From Tenacibaculum ovolyticum DSM 18103 (GTDB taxonomy: Bacteria; Bacteroidota; Bacteroidia; Flavobacteriales; Flavobacteriaceae): a DNA stretch of 64,000 bases. Positions within the stretch are counted from its first letter, which is position 1, and every line of letters begins with the position of its first letter. The stretch lies in the NCBI RefSeq assembly GCF_000430545.1, contig NZ_KE387163.1, positions 62,001 through 126,000 of the forward strand, in the 5' to 3' direction. This document shows, one piece after another, positions 8,347-17,209 of this stretch. Under the pieces are notes generated by a model. It searched no databases, was not told the DNA's origin, and saw only the letters and a list, made by a program, of their open reading frames with translations. Position numbers and translations under genes: made by a program.

Positions 8347-8681
8347 AGAGTTTTATAGAAAAAGAAAAAGGGAGTATTTTTTTAGTTATAATTGTTATGG
8401 TTTTTATAACTTCTTTAAGTTATAGTTTTTATAAAACTTCAATACTTTCTAGTAAAGGAAAGTTAAAACAAGGAAAAATTATTCGTATTGAAAGTAAACC
8501 AAGGTCACGTAATTCTTTATATTATGTATTTTATGTTAAAGGAAAAAAGTATACAGGTAATAAAACTGTAACTCTTTCTGAAGAAGGTAAGAAAAGGTAT
8601 GGGAAAAAAAATAACACAATTAGTATTCTTTATTTACCTTCTAATCCTAACATTAATGAATTAGGTGCAATCAATAATTGA
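8343..8681 (+). CDS. DUF3592-like small membrane protein
   Basis: This is a 112-residue protein with one N-terminal membrane helix (about residues 10-32, IFLVIIVMVFITSLSYSFY). A basic soluble part follows that fits the DUF3592 pattern: GKIIRIESKPRSRNS, then YYVFYVKGKKYTG, and a closing SILYLPSNPNINEL. In that family the closing YxPxNP motif is usual. The function is unknown; it is often found near toxin or phage-related loci. Its start overlaps the stop of a broken upstream ORF. Confidence 0.6.
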   Translation: MKSFIEKEKGSIFLVIIVMVFITSLSYSFYKTSILSSKGKLKQGKIIRIESKPRSRNSLYYVFYVKGKKYTGNKTVTLSEEGKKRYGKKNNTISILYLPSNPNINELGAINN

Positions 8682-9513
8682 TGCTGTTATTTTATCTCTT
8701 TTGGTAAAATTAGTAAAGGTCATTGATAATAAATTATCTTATTATAAAGTAATCGATAGTATCTAATTTGTAACTAGTACCGTTTTCGAGTAATTGCTAA
8801 CATAGTTAAATGAAGAGTATATAAACTACCTTAATGTAAAAATTAAGATAGTTTTTTTTTATGATTATTATGACGAATTATTGGGTGTTGGTGCTGATAA
8901 ATAATCATCTTAATGGTGTTGCTTTTGGTGTTAATTTATTTTTTTTTGATTTTATTGATGTTTTTAGTGGAAATTTAAGGAATATGATGTTGAATTACTA
9001 ATTGGTTTGGTGCGAAATAGTTGTTGAAAGGAGTTTTTCTGCCCGTTTATTTCATGAAAATAGCAAATTTAAAAGAGGAGGTTTTCTATATTACATAGTT
9101 TTTTAAGTGGAAATTGTATTTAATGAATTGATTACAAGTGTTTATGGTTTTTATTGTAATTTATAATGATTATAGATAGTTTATTAGTGATGAAAGTGTA
9201 AATTGCTACAACAAGTAATTTAACCTTAAATATGATATACTAGTCATTTATAATTATGGTTTTTATTACTAGAAAATAAGAGATAGCATATCCCCTGAGT
9301 GCAATCGAACTGCATAATGAATCATATAATTTTGTAATATGTCATTTAGCTGTTTAAACACCCTATATTATTTATATTTCGTTACTAAGAGATATGATAA
9401 AAAGGTGTGATTTTCTTTGGTGTAATACTGTTTAAAACAATCGGTTAACCTGACTTGTTCCTTATTTTTATTTCAAATAAATTTTAATTAACGCATATAA
9501 ATATATTTTCAAT
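8682..9513. other. Intergenic stretch without a recognisable gene
   Basis: In these 832 bases I find no open frame of useful length and no RNA gene. The stretch contains a terminator-like hairpin at 8823-8861 and otherwise AT-rich sequence with scattered stops. The promoter of the cytolysin gene at 9514 must lie near its right end, but I see no clear TAnnTTTG element. Confidence 0.5.
8823..8861 (+). terminator. Hairpin with T-run
   Basis: AAACTACCTTAAT pairs with ATTAAGATAGTTT across a short loop with one bulged position, followed by about ten T. It is a plausible terminator for the plus-strand genes ending at 8681, although 140 bases downstream. Confidence 0.6.
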
Positions 9514-11241
9514 ATGAAGAGATATACAGGTTTTAAAATACTTGCATTATGTTTAACAATGCTAGTATCGTGTAATGAAGAAGAGGCTTTTGATAATAAA
9601 AGTTTAAAAGCATCTAAAAGTCAATTTTTAAATGAGGATATTCCTGACGGAATTAGTAATCTAATAATTAAAGAGATTACCCAACAAAATGGAAGTCTAA
9701 GGTCTGAGGTTGAAACAAACTGTGTAGAGAAAGAGGTAAGCTTTGATAAAACGGACTCAGATTTTTTTCTGATTAATCCAAACGGAAGCTTATTATGGCC
9801 AGGTAATGTAGTAGGAGCAAGGTCTATTCAAGATGGAGCACCAACGTCTGTTCCGTTTTATGGTGAAGATAGAAACTCAATAGAGATAGGTTTAGATGTT
9901 ATATCAGGTACATCTGCATCAACATCTACAGTTGTTCCAAATCCAACACCAGGCTCTGTAAGAAACGAGTTGAATAGAATTTTAGGAAACTACTATGATT
10001 CAGGAGCACGTTTTCCGGCAGCATTTGAAGTTTCTATAGAAAGAGTTCATAACTCAAGTGATTTACAATTTGCTTTAAAAGCTGGTTATTCAGGATCAGG
10101 AGTTGATGTTGCTGGTCAATTAGGAATTAATTTTAGTGATAAAAAAACACGTTATGTAGTTTCGTTAAAACAACGTTTTTTTACTGCTACAGTAACACCT
10201 AAGGCTGAATTAATAGGAGATAGAGGTTGGTTTAATACTAGTGTAACTCCAGAGGATCTTACTAATTATGTAACAGACTATAAGGATAATGTTTCAAATG
10301 TAAATATGAATCCAGCTTCTTATATCGAGTCTATAACGTATGGTAGATTATTTTCTTTAATTTATGAATCATCAGAAAGTGCTAGAGATGTGTCAGCGGC
10401 ATTAAATTTTGCATACAAAGGAGCTATAGGTTCTGTTAATGCTGATGTTTCTACAAAGTATAATCAAACATTACAAAACACTACAGTAAAAGTAAAACAA
10501 ATAGGTGGTGATGCACAACCTGGAATAACTGCAGGCTTAAGTGCAATGGCAGGTGATTTAAAAGCTATTAATACTTTCTTAAAAGAAGGAGCGAATGTAT
10601 CTAGAACAAACCCAGGATACCCTATTTCTTATAAAGTAAATTATGTATCTAATAACTCTCCTTTTAAGGTTGTAAGTAATGTTAAGTATATACAAAGAGA
10701 TTGTGAACTTGTTAGTAGAAAAAAAGTACGATTTAATCCACTAACAGTTTCTACTAATTATTGGGGGTACGATCATGGTACTTCTGGTTTAGAATTATTT
10801 GGAACATTAAGTGTACAAAAGTTTAATAAAGCTACAAATAGTTGGTACAGTATAGGTTCTTCTATTAATTGGGGCTTTAGTAATGAGCATTGGGTAAGAG
10901 ATTTTTATAAATTTAATACCACAAAAAATATTTGGAATCGTAGTAAGTCTATCGATTTTGATGTAGATCAGGTAAATGGTGAACGCTTTAGAGTTGTATC
11001 AGTTGCTGGTGAAGCAGATGATAGTTATGTAGTTCAAAAAGATGGTGGTACTGCTGCTATTATATATGAATATAATGCAGAAAAGAAAGAGTGGACAGGT
11101 TATGATAGTCGTAATAAGTTAATTTCTGTACCAAAAAATAACGATGGTAGTTCATTTGAATTTTTAAATGCTATTGATGGGTATTATGGTGGAGAGTATG
11201 ATAGAATATCTTTGAAATATAATATCTATTTCTTAGATTAA
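9514..11241 (+). CDS. Thiol-activated cytolysin family (CDC-like) lipoprotein without undecapeptide
   Basis: This 575-residue protein has a lipobox ending in LVSC (Cys20), so it is lipidated rather than freely secreted. Residues 85-400 follow cholesterol-dependent cytolysins closely: LINPNGSLLWPGN (opening motif), LKQRFFTATV (compare KQIFYT in perfringolysin), SITYGRLF at 274-280, IGGDAQPG at 330-337 and NPGYPISYKV at 366-375. The tryptophan-rich undecapeptide (ECTGLAWEWWR in classic toxins) is absent. The last 170 residues form a different, aromatic-rich beta domain. It is therefore best placed among the CDC-like proteins of Bacteroidota, which form pores in membranes of competing cells or hosts. 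No immunity or partner gene is adjacent. The membrane target is unknown. Confidence 0.85.
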   Translation: MKRYTGFKILALCLTMLVSCNEEEAFDNKSLKASKSQFLNEDIPDGISNLIIKEITQQNGSLRSEVETNCVEKEVSFDKTDSDFFLINPNGSLLWPGNVVGARSIQDGAPTSVPFYGEDRNSIEIGLDVISGTSASTSTVVPNPTPGSVRNELNRILGNYYDSGARFPAAFEVSIERVHNSSDLQFALKAGYSGSGVDVAGQLGINFSDKKTRYVVSLKQRFFTATVTPKAELIGDRGWFNTSVTPEDLTNYVTDYKDNVSNVNMNPASYIESITYGRLFSLIYESSESARDVSAALNFAYKGAIGSVNADVSTKYNQTLQNTTVKVKQIGGDAQPGITAGLSAMAGDLKAINTFLKEGANVSRTNPGYPISYKVNYVSNNSPFKVVSNVKYIQRDCELVSRKKVRFNPLTVSTNYWGYDHGTSGLELFGTLSVQKFNKATNSWYSIGSSINWGFSNEHWVRDFYKFNTTKNIWNRSKSIDFDVDQVNGERFRVVSVAGEADDSYVVQKDGGTAAIIYEYNAEKKEWTGYDSRNKLISVPKNNDGSSFEFLNAIDGYYGGEYDRISLKYNIYFLD

Positions 11242-11264
11242 GAATACAATAGTTAAATGTAATA

Positions 11265-11299
11265 AAAAAAGGAGGTCTAGTAAATAGACCTCCTTTTTA
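11265..11299. terminator. Bidirectional terminator between cytolysin and folD
   Basis: AAAAAGGAGGTCTA and TAGACCTCCTTTTT form a perfect stem with flanking A and T runs. It serves the plus-strand cytolysin gene and the minus-strand folD gene. Confidence 0.9.
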
Positions 11300-11330
11300 T
11301 TTATATAATACTCTTATAATTGAGTGTTTT

Positions 11331-12209
11331 TTATGAATCGTTTCTTTTACAAGCGAGTAATGTATTTTGTAATAACATTGCTATTGTCATTGGTCCTACA
11401 CCACCAGGAACTGGAGTAATAAAGGCTGATTTTTCAGAAACCTCTTTAAAAGCAACATCACCAACTAAGCGGAAACCTCTCTTTTTAGAAGCATCAGCAA
11501 CGCGAGTAATTCCTACATCAATAACAGTAACGTCATCTTTAACCATATCAGCTTTTAAAAATTCAGGAATCCCGATTGCAGCAATAATTATGTCTGCTTG
11601 TAAAGTAATTTCTTTTAAATTTTTAGTTCTACTATGTGTTAATGTTACAGTAGCATTACCAACTTTTCTTTTTTGGGCTAGTAAAATACTCATAGGACTA
11701 CCAACAATATGACTACGACCAATAACAACTACGTGTTTACCACTAGTTTCAACATTATAACGATCTAACAGTTCTAAGATACCAAACGGTGTTGCAGAAA
11801 TAAATGTAGGTAAGTTTAAAGCCATTTTACCAACATTAGTAGGGTGAAACCCATCAACATCTTTATCAGGATTTATAGCCATTAAAATTTTTTGCTCATT
11901 TATATGGTCGGGTAGTGGTAATTGTACTATAAAACCATCGATATCATTATCAATATTTAAAATAGCAATTTCATTTAACAATTCCTCTTCAGTTGTTTCT
12001 TCAGGAAGTCTTATTAGAGAAGATTCAAAACCTACACGATCACATGCTTTTACCTTTGCATTAACGTAAGTTAAACTAGCACCATCACTACCAACAATTA
12101 CAGCAGCTAAATGTGGTGTTTTTTTATCTTGAGCTTTTAATTCTGATACAGCCTGAGCAATTTCTTCTTTAATGTCAGCTGATGTTTTTTTACCGTCTAG
12201 TAAAATCAT
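11331..12209 (-). CDS. folD: Methylenetetrahydrofolate dehydrogenase / methenyltetrahydrofolate cyclohydrolase
   Basis: This 292-residue bifunctional cytoplasmic enzyme of one-carbon metabolism converts 5,10-methylene-THF to 10-formyl-THF with NADP. The active-site helix YVNAKVKAC (Tyr48, Lys52) is present, as are [14 protein letters not shown], the nucleotide-binding [11 protein letters not shown] and the closing [11 protein letters not shown]. Length matches the family. It is downstream of ffh on the same strand but separated by a terminator, so it probably has its own promoter in the 12210-12252 gap. Confidence 0.97.
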   Translation of the reverse strand: MILLDGKKTSADIKEEIAQAVSELKAQDKKTPHLAAVIVGSDGASLTYVNAKVKACDRVGFESSLIRLPEETTEEELLNEIAILNIDNDIDGFIVQLPLPDHINEQKILMAINPDKDVDGFHPTNVGKMALNLPTFISATPFGILELLDRYNVETSGKHVVVIGRSHIVGSPMSILLAQKRKVGNATVTLTHSRTKNLKEITLQADIIIAAIGIPEFLKADMVKDDVTVIDVGITRVADASKKRGFRLVGDVAFKEVSEKSAFITPVPGGVGPMTIAMLLQNTLLACKRNDS

Positions 12210-12252
12210 TTGTTGTTATGTTGTTGGTTCTTGTTTATAGTTGTGTATATCT

Positions 12253-12280
12253 AAAAAGAGAAGCTTTCGCTTCTCTTTTA
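12253..12280 (-). terminator. Terminator of ffh
   Basis: AAAAGAGAAGC and GCTTCTCTTTT form a perfect stem around TTTC, with a T-run on the minus strand. It is placed right after the ffh stop. Confidence 0.85.
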
Positions 12281-12282
12281 TA

Positions 12283-13611
12283 TTATTTCATTCCTTGCAT
12301 CATTTGCATCATTTTTTTTCCGCCACCACCTTGCATCATCTTCATCATTTTGCTCATTTGGTTAAATTGCTTCATTAATTGATTTATTTCTTGTACCGAT
12401 GTACCAGAACCTTTAGCAATTCTTTTTTTACGACTTGCGTTAATTGTAGTAGGAGTACTTCTTTCTAATGGAGTCATAGATTGTATAATTGCTTCAATAC
12501 CTATAAAGGCATTATCGTCAATATCAACATCTTTTAAAGCTTTACCAGCTCCAGGAATCATTCCAACTAAATCTTTCATGCTACCCATCTTTTTGATTTG
12601 TTGAATTTGACTTAAAAAGTCATCAAAACCAAATTGATCTTTCGCTATTTTCTTTTGTAATTTTCTTGCTTCATCTTCATCGTATTGTTCTTGGGCACGT
12701 TCTACTAAAGAGATAACGTCTCCCATACCTAAAATACGATCAGCCATACGATCTGGGTGAAATACATCAATAGCATCCATCTTCTCACCAGTACCAATAA
12801 ACTTAATAGGTTTATTAACTACAGATTTAATAGATAATGCAGCTCCACCACGAGTATCACCATCTAATTTGGTAAGTACTACACCGTCAAAATTTAAGAT
12901 ATCATTAAAAGCCTTTGCTGTATTTACAGCATCTTGCCCTGTCATAGAATCTACAACAAATAATGTTTCTTGTGGATTTACAGCTTTGTGAATGTTAGAA
13001 ATTTCGGTCATCATTTCTTCATCAACAGCTAAACGACCTGCAGTATCAATAATAACTACATTTTTACCATTTGCTTTTGCATGCTTAATAGCATTTAAAG
13101 AAATTTCAACTGGATTTTTATTTTCTACTTCAGCATAAACTTCAACACCAATTTGTTCTCCAACAACTTGTAATTGATTAATAGCGGCAGGACGATAAAC
13201 ATCACAACCAACTAATAATACTTCTTTAGATTTTTTAGCTTTTAAGTAGCTAGCCAGTTTACCAGAAAAAGTAGTTTTACCAGATCCTTGTAAACCAGAC
13301 ATTAAAATTACACTAAGTGAACCACCTAAATTAATACCAACAGTGTCACCACCCATTAATTCAGTTAATTCATCTTTAACTAATTTTACCATCAATTGGC
13401 CAGGGTTTAACGTAGTTAAAACGTCTTGTCCTATGGCTTTTTGTTGTACTGTTTTAGTAAAGTTTTTAGCAATTTTAAAGTTAACATCGGCATCTAATAA
13501 GGCTCTACGAACTTCTTTTAGAGTTTCTGCAACATTAACTTCAGTAATTTTTCCGTGTCCTTTAAGCGTATGTAACGCTTTATCTAACTTTTCACTTAAA
13601 TTATTAAACAT
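12283..13611 (-). CDS. ffh: Signal recognition particle protein Ffh
   Basis: This is a 442-residue SRP GTPase that, with 4.5S RNA, delivers nascent membrane proteins to FtsY. Order of domains: N-terminal helical bundle (1-90), G domain with P-loop GLQGSGKTT (106-114), DTAGR, and TKLDGD. A methionine-rich M domain ends in MSKMMKMMQGGGGKKMMQMM, which binds signal peptides and RNA. Length is normal. It is transcribed alone and ends at its own hairpin. Confidence 0.98.
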   Translation of the reverse strand: MFNNLSEKLDKALHTLKGHGKITEVNVAETLKEVRRALLDADVNFKIAKNFTKTVQQKAIGQDVLTTLNPGQLMVKLVKDELTELMGGDTVGINLGGSLSVILMSGLQGSGKTTFSGKLASYLKAKKSKEVLLVGCDVYRPAAINQLQVVGEQIGVEVYAEVENKNPVEISLNAIKHAKANGKNVVIIDTAGRLAVDEEMMTEISNIHKAVNPQETLFVVDSMTGQDAVNTAKAFNDILNFDGVVLTKLDGDTRGGAALSIKSVVNKPIKFIGTGEKMDAIDVFHPDRMADRILGMGDVISLVERAQEQYDEDEARKLQKKIAKDQFGFDDFLSQIQQIKKMGSMKDLVGMIPGAGKALKDVDIDDNAFIGIEAIIQSMTPLERSTPTTINASRKKRIAKGSGTSVQEINQLMKQFNQMSKMMKMMQGGGGKKMMQMMQGMK

Positions 13612-13720
13612 GTATCGGCTTCATTTTTAGAGTGACAAATATAATAATTTTGTTGTTAGATGCAGTATTTTTTTAGGTACAGTTTATTTGAATTCTTATT
13701 TTAAAAGTAGAAAATTTAAA

Positions 13721-14245
13721 TTAATGATTCTCTTTTAAAATATTTGTGTGATGTTCGGTGTGGTAAGCTGTCCACATAATAATTTCTCGAATGGGCATTT
13801 TTCCCATTAATGGATGTGGAAGAATTAATGTATCTAAATCTTTATTCTTAAAGTGTTGCGTTTTATATTGTAGTTTTTTGTTTTGTATTTTAAGTGTTGA
13901 TATTAATTGAAAAAGATTCTTTTCTGAAGGCATTTTAACATTAATATTAAACATTTTAGCTTTCTCTTTATTTTTTAAAAGTTTGTCTTGATATCGTTTA
14001 ACAATTTCGTTGTAAGAGCGAACTTCACGATTTGCTTTACCAAATTTATATCGTAATAAAAACTTAGGATAGTTTAATGCGCTATTTACTTTTTTTATAG
14101 AATCTACTAAATGAACTATGTGTTGTCCTGCGGTCCATTTATTATCAGGGCCATTAGTAAAAAAAACTTCCGGTTGATCTTTTATCCAATTAAACAATTG
14201 TTGATGTTTTTCTTCTAATACAGAAATTATAGCCTCTTTATCCAT
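13721..14245 (-). CDS. DinB-like four-helix-bundle protein
   Basis: This is a 174-residue DinB/YfiT-like protein. The metal-binding histidines typical of the fold can be seen in TAGQHIVHLVDS (about residue 43) and in the C-terminal helix MWTAYHTEHHTNIL. Members are thiol-dependent S-transferases or metal enzymes, in some bacteria using bacillithiol. The ytxJ gene at 58362 suggests bacillithiol exists here, which makes a thiol-transfer role plausible but unproven. It starts 18 bases after a second DinB-like gene, so the two are likely co-transcribed. Confidence 0.78.
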   Translation of the reverse strand: MDKEAIISVLEEKHQQLFNWIKDQPEVFFTNGPDNKWTAGQHIVHLVDSIKKVNSALNYPKFLLRYKFGKANREVRSYNEIVKRYQDKLLKNKEKAKMFNINVKMPSEKNLFQLISTLKIQNKKLQYKTQHFKNKDLDTLILPHPLMGKMPIREIIMWTAYHTEHHTNILKENH

Positions 14246-14263
14246 TCGTAAATCTTTTAATTA

Positions 14264-14818
14264 TTATAAATCTTCCGTAAAATGTTTACGTGACTTTTCT
14301 ATACTAAATTTTTTAGCATTGTATTCTTTAGAAGTTCCTTTAGCTACAGAAAGTGTTTGCCAATTCTTAGTTAACAATAACTTAGCTAAGAATACTATTT
14401 GACCAATATGATATGAATAATGGCACAATTGCCTATTTATAGCTTCGGTAATCGTATGTCCTTGGTTTCTGATATAAACAACTGTCTCAAAATTAGTGTT
14501 ATTTATACTATTTAAGGCTTCAAATAAACATTTCCATCCGATCTCCCAATAGCCAATAACTTCTTCTTTGGTTGTAAATGAATTTACAAATTCATCATCT
14601 CTATTACGCCACTCTTTTTCACCATCTTCAGTTAAGAAATTTGTCCAACGAGAAAGCATATTACCTGAAATATGTTTTATGATAATTGCTATAGAATTAC
14701 CTTCATTATTTAAAAGTCTAAAAAAATGATCATTATCTAGTTGATTAAAAGTTTTATTACCTAAAAGTTTATAGTATTCAAATTGTTTTTTTACACTTGA
14801 TAAGTATGAAGTATCCAT
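14264..14818 (-). CDS. DUF1572 family (DinB-like) protein
   Basis: This is a 184-residue protein of the DinB superfamily, DUF1572 type. It shows IIIKHISGNMLSRWTNFLTE near residue 48 and the C-terminal metal-site helix QLCHYSYHIGQIVFLAKLL. Conserved histidines in both helices agree with a metal-binding four-helix bundle. The biochemical function of this branch is not settled. It precedes the DinB-like gene at 13721 by 18 bases and has a terminator immediately before its ATG, so its promoter must overlap that hairpin or read-through supplies expression. Confidence 0.8.
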   Translation of the reverse strand: MDTSYLSSVKKQFEYYKLLGNKTFNQLDNDHFFRLLNNEGNSIAIIIKHISGNMLSRWTNFLTEDGEKEWRNRDDEFVNSFTTKEEVIGYWEIGWKCLFEALNSINNTNFETVVYIRNQGHTITEAINRQLCHYSYHIGQIVFLAKLLLTKNWQTLSVAKGTSKEYNAKKFSIEKSRKHFTEDL

Positions 14819-14842
14819 AAAAAAAAGCTGATTTTAGTCAGC
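14819..14842 (-). terminator. Terminator between msrB and DUF1572 gene
   Basis: AGCTGA and TCAGCT pair around a short loop, followed on the minus strand by eight T running into the ATG of the next gene. Confidence 0.6.
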
Positions 14843-14867
14843 TCTAAGTTACGTTATTTTAAATAAA

Positions 14868-15335
14868 TTATTTTTTAGGTATAAACTTTAATGCAGCTCC
14901 ATTAATACAATGACGTTTACCAGTAGTAGCTCTTGGACCATCATTAAAAGAATGCCCTAAATGACCACCACAAGTATTACACTTTAATTCGGTACGAGCA
15001 TAGCCAATTTTATAATCTACATCTAATTCAACATTCTTTTTTATAGCCCTATCAAAAGCCGGCCAACCAGAACCTGAATTATATTTATGTTTAGATTCGT
15101 ACAGAGGAGTCTTACAGGCTGCACAAACATAAATTCCTTTGCTATAATTTTTATTTAATGGACTTGAGTTTTGGTGTTCGGTACCAGCTTCTCTAAGAAC
15201 ATAGTATTGTTTTTTTGTTAAAAGAGTTTTCCATTCTTTATTTGTTTTTGAAACTTTGTACTTTTTTTTGCTTTGTGCGTTTCCTAAATGATTAGCAAGT
15301 ATCGTTAAAACAACTACAAATAAAATTTTTTTCAT
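14868..15335 (-). CDS. msrB: Peptide-methionine (R)-S-oxide reductase, exported
   Basis: This 155-residue MsrB repairs methionine-R-sulfoxide in proteins. A signal peptide (MKKILFVVVLTILANHLGNA) sends it to the periplasm. Two zinc-binding pairs, CAAC (71, 74) and CNTC (119, 122), frame the SGSGWPAF motif. The catalytic cysteine is Cys143 in RHCINGAAL. It is coupled to the alpha/beta hydrolase upstream in transcription (stop and ATG are 2 bases apart) and ends at a hairpin. The periplasmic form suggests repair of envelope proteins under oxidative stress. Confidence 0.95.
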   Translation of the reverse strand: MKKILFVVVLTILANHLGNAQSKKKYKVSKTNKEWKTLLTKKQYYVLREAGTEHQNSSPLNKNYSKGIYVCAACKTPLYESKHKYNSGSGWPAFDRAIKKNVELDVDYKIGYARTELKCNTCGGHLGHSFNDGPRATTGKRHCINGAALKFIPKK

Positions 15336-15337
15336 GT

Positions 15338-16204
15338 TTATTGAGTAATAAAGGTTACAATTTCTGAGGTAACTTTTTTATTACGAAGTATTTTAGTGTG
15401 TCCTAAACCCTTTGTGATTATAAGTTTGCCCTCTTGTAAGTTTTGACGAATATTTATAGCACAACTTACAGGAACATCACCATCATTAGAATCATGAACA
15501 ATTAAAGTAGGTATTTTTATTTTTTTAGCAACAATACTTGATGAATGAGAATCAATATCTTGTTGCCACCTTTTATCGAATCTTTTTTTAATTTTTTTCG
15601 CAACAATTGGTTTTGTTTTTAAATTCTTTGTAAAATTTAAAATAACATCAGAAATTTTATCAGCAGCACCAACAGTAACTAATTTTTTAATATTAAAATT
15701 AGTAGCAACACTATTATATAAGGTCATTCCGCCAAAAGAATGTCCTACAGCAGCTTCAAAAGGACCAAATTGTTTATCAATTTCACTAATTGTATCTATA
15801 AATTCGGGCATTGCAGTTGTTTTTCCTGAAGATTCTCCATGCGCAGGGCCATCAAAAGAAATAACCATATACCCTTTTTCTAATAGTTTGTCTGCAATCA
15901 TGTATAATTGAGTACTTCTACCAGCCCAACCATGAACTAGTAAAACTTTCTTTTTTGAATAACCATAAGATAAAACTTTAATTTCTTTTGAAATAGAAGG
16001 TATATTAATTATCTTTTTTTGAGCACTCTCTAACATAACACTTTCTCTTTTAGGAGTTGAGAATTTAATAGGAGTTATGAAAATTTTCGCACCAAATTTT
16101 GCAGTTAAGCGTGTAGAGAAAAATTGTGTGAATTTAGCCAACGCTATAATCGGTTTTGGTATAACTATGCTTGGAGGAAATATGTTTGAATTATTAAAAT
16201 TCAT
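15338..16204 (-). CDS. Alpha/beta hydrolase
   Basis: This is a 288-residue alpha/beta-hydrolase-fold protein. The oxyanion region LLVHGWAGRSTQ is near residue 88 and the nucleophile elbow is VGHSFGGM with Ser156. An acidic residue lies in VHDSNDGDVP and a C-terminal histidine in GLGHTKIL complete a triad. It has no signal peptide, though the first 45 residues are hydrophobic and basic and could associate with the membrane. The substrate is unknown. It is the first gene of a two-gene unit with msrB. Confidence 0.85.
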   Translation of the reverse strand: MNFNNSNIFPPSIVIPKPIIALAKFTQFFSTRLTAKFGAKIFITPIKFSTPKRESVMLESAQKKIINIPSISKEIKVLSYGYSKKKVLLVHGWAGRSTQLYMIADKLLEKGYMVISFDGPAHGESSGKTTAMPEFIDTISEIDKQFGPFEAAVGHSFGGMTLYNSVATNFNIKKLVTVGAADKISDVILNFTKNLKTKPIVAKKIKKRFDKRWQQDIDSHSSSIVAKKIKIPTLIVHDSNDGDVPVSCAINIRQNLQEGKLIITKGLGHTKILRNKKVTSEIVTFITQ

Positions 16205-16329
16205 GAAAATTGATTTTTAGATAAAGATATAATTTGTAAATTTAAACTTAATAATGTTAATTAATATGTGACATTTTATTTTATTTGTGTCATAATTACA
16301 TAACCCTATTTTAATAAAAACATTAAATA

Positions 16330-17142
16330 ATGAAAAGAATCATAGCCTTAGTATTTTTAGCTGTATTTTTAGTAGAATGTAGTACAGTACCTATTACTGG
16401 TAGAAAACGACTTAATTTTGTAAATGATGCTCAAGTATTACCAGCTAGTTTTGCACAGTATAAAGGTTTTTTAGAAAAGAATAAATTATCTAAAAGCGTT
16501 ACTAAATCAAATCAAATTAAAAGAGTTGGTAAGAAAATTTCTGAAGCAGTTGATCGTTTTATGAGAGCAAACGGAATGGTTTCTGAAGCTAATTCTTATA
16601 AATGGGAATTTAACTTAGTTGATGATAAAACAGTTAATGCTTGGTGTTTACCAGGAGGGAAAGTAGTTTTTTATACAGGTATATTACCAATTTGTGCAAA
16701 TGAAGATGGGGTAGCTGCTGTAATGGGACATGAGGTTGCACATGCTTTTGCTAAACATGGGCAAGAACGTATGTCTACAGGACAATTACAACAACTTGGT
16801 GGGGCCGCAGTAGCTCTAGGAACAAGAAACAGTAAGAATGCAAAAGTTTTTAACATGGCTTATGGTTTAGGATCTCAAGTAGGAGTAATGTTACCTTTTA
16901 GTAGAAGTCATGAAACAGAAGCTGATAAGTTAGGATTAGTATTTATGCTTATGGCAGGTTATAACGGTGTTGAAGCTGCTGAAGTATGGGTAAGAATGAG
17001 TGAACGTACAAAAGGAAAAAAAGCACCAGCAGAATTTATGAGTACACACCCATCTAATCAAACTCGTATACAAACACTTAGAGCTTATTTGCCAGAAGCA
17101 AGACAACTAGCTGCTAAATACAATGTGCCTGGAAAAAAATAA
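16330..17142 (+). CDS. M48 family zinc metalloprotease, lipoprotein
   Basis: This is a 270-residue protease of the Loip/YggG type. The lipobox LVEC gives Cys17. The zinc site is GHEVAHAF (His134, Glu135, His138) with the third ligand in HETEAD (Glu195). The family's substrate-binding region NAWCLPGGKV precedes it, and the end has the THPSNQTRI motif. It is likely anchored to the periplasmic face of a membrane and degrades misfolded envelope proteins. Upstream, TTTG at about 16277 with a TATTTTAA about 19 bases on could be its promoter. It stands as a single gene with a terminator. Confidence 0.93.
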   Translation: MKRIIALVFLAVFLVECSTVPITGRKRLNFVNDAQVLPASFAQYKGFLEKNKLSKSVTKSNQIKRVGKKISEAVDRFMRANGMVSEANSYKWEFNLVDDKTVNAWCLPGGKVVFYTGILPICANEDGVAAVMGHEVAHAFAKHGQERMSTGQLQQLGGAAVALGTRNSKNAKVFNMAYGLGSQVGVMLPFSRSHETEADKLGLVFMLMAGYNGVEAAEVWVRMSERTKGKKAPAEFMSTHPSNQTRIQTLRAYLPEARQLAAKYNVPGKK

Positions 17143-17168
17143 AGAGATAAATATTTATATTATATTGC

Positions 17169-17198
17169 AAACCGTTCAATTTTTTGAGCGGTTTTTTT
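17169..17198 (+). terminator. Terminator of the M48 protease gene
   Basis: AACCGTTCA pairs with TGAGCGGTT (one G-T pair) across a T-rich loop, followed by seven T. Confidence 0.8.
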
Positions 17199-17209
17199 AA
17201 TTAAGATAT

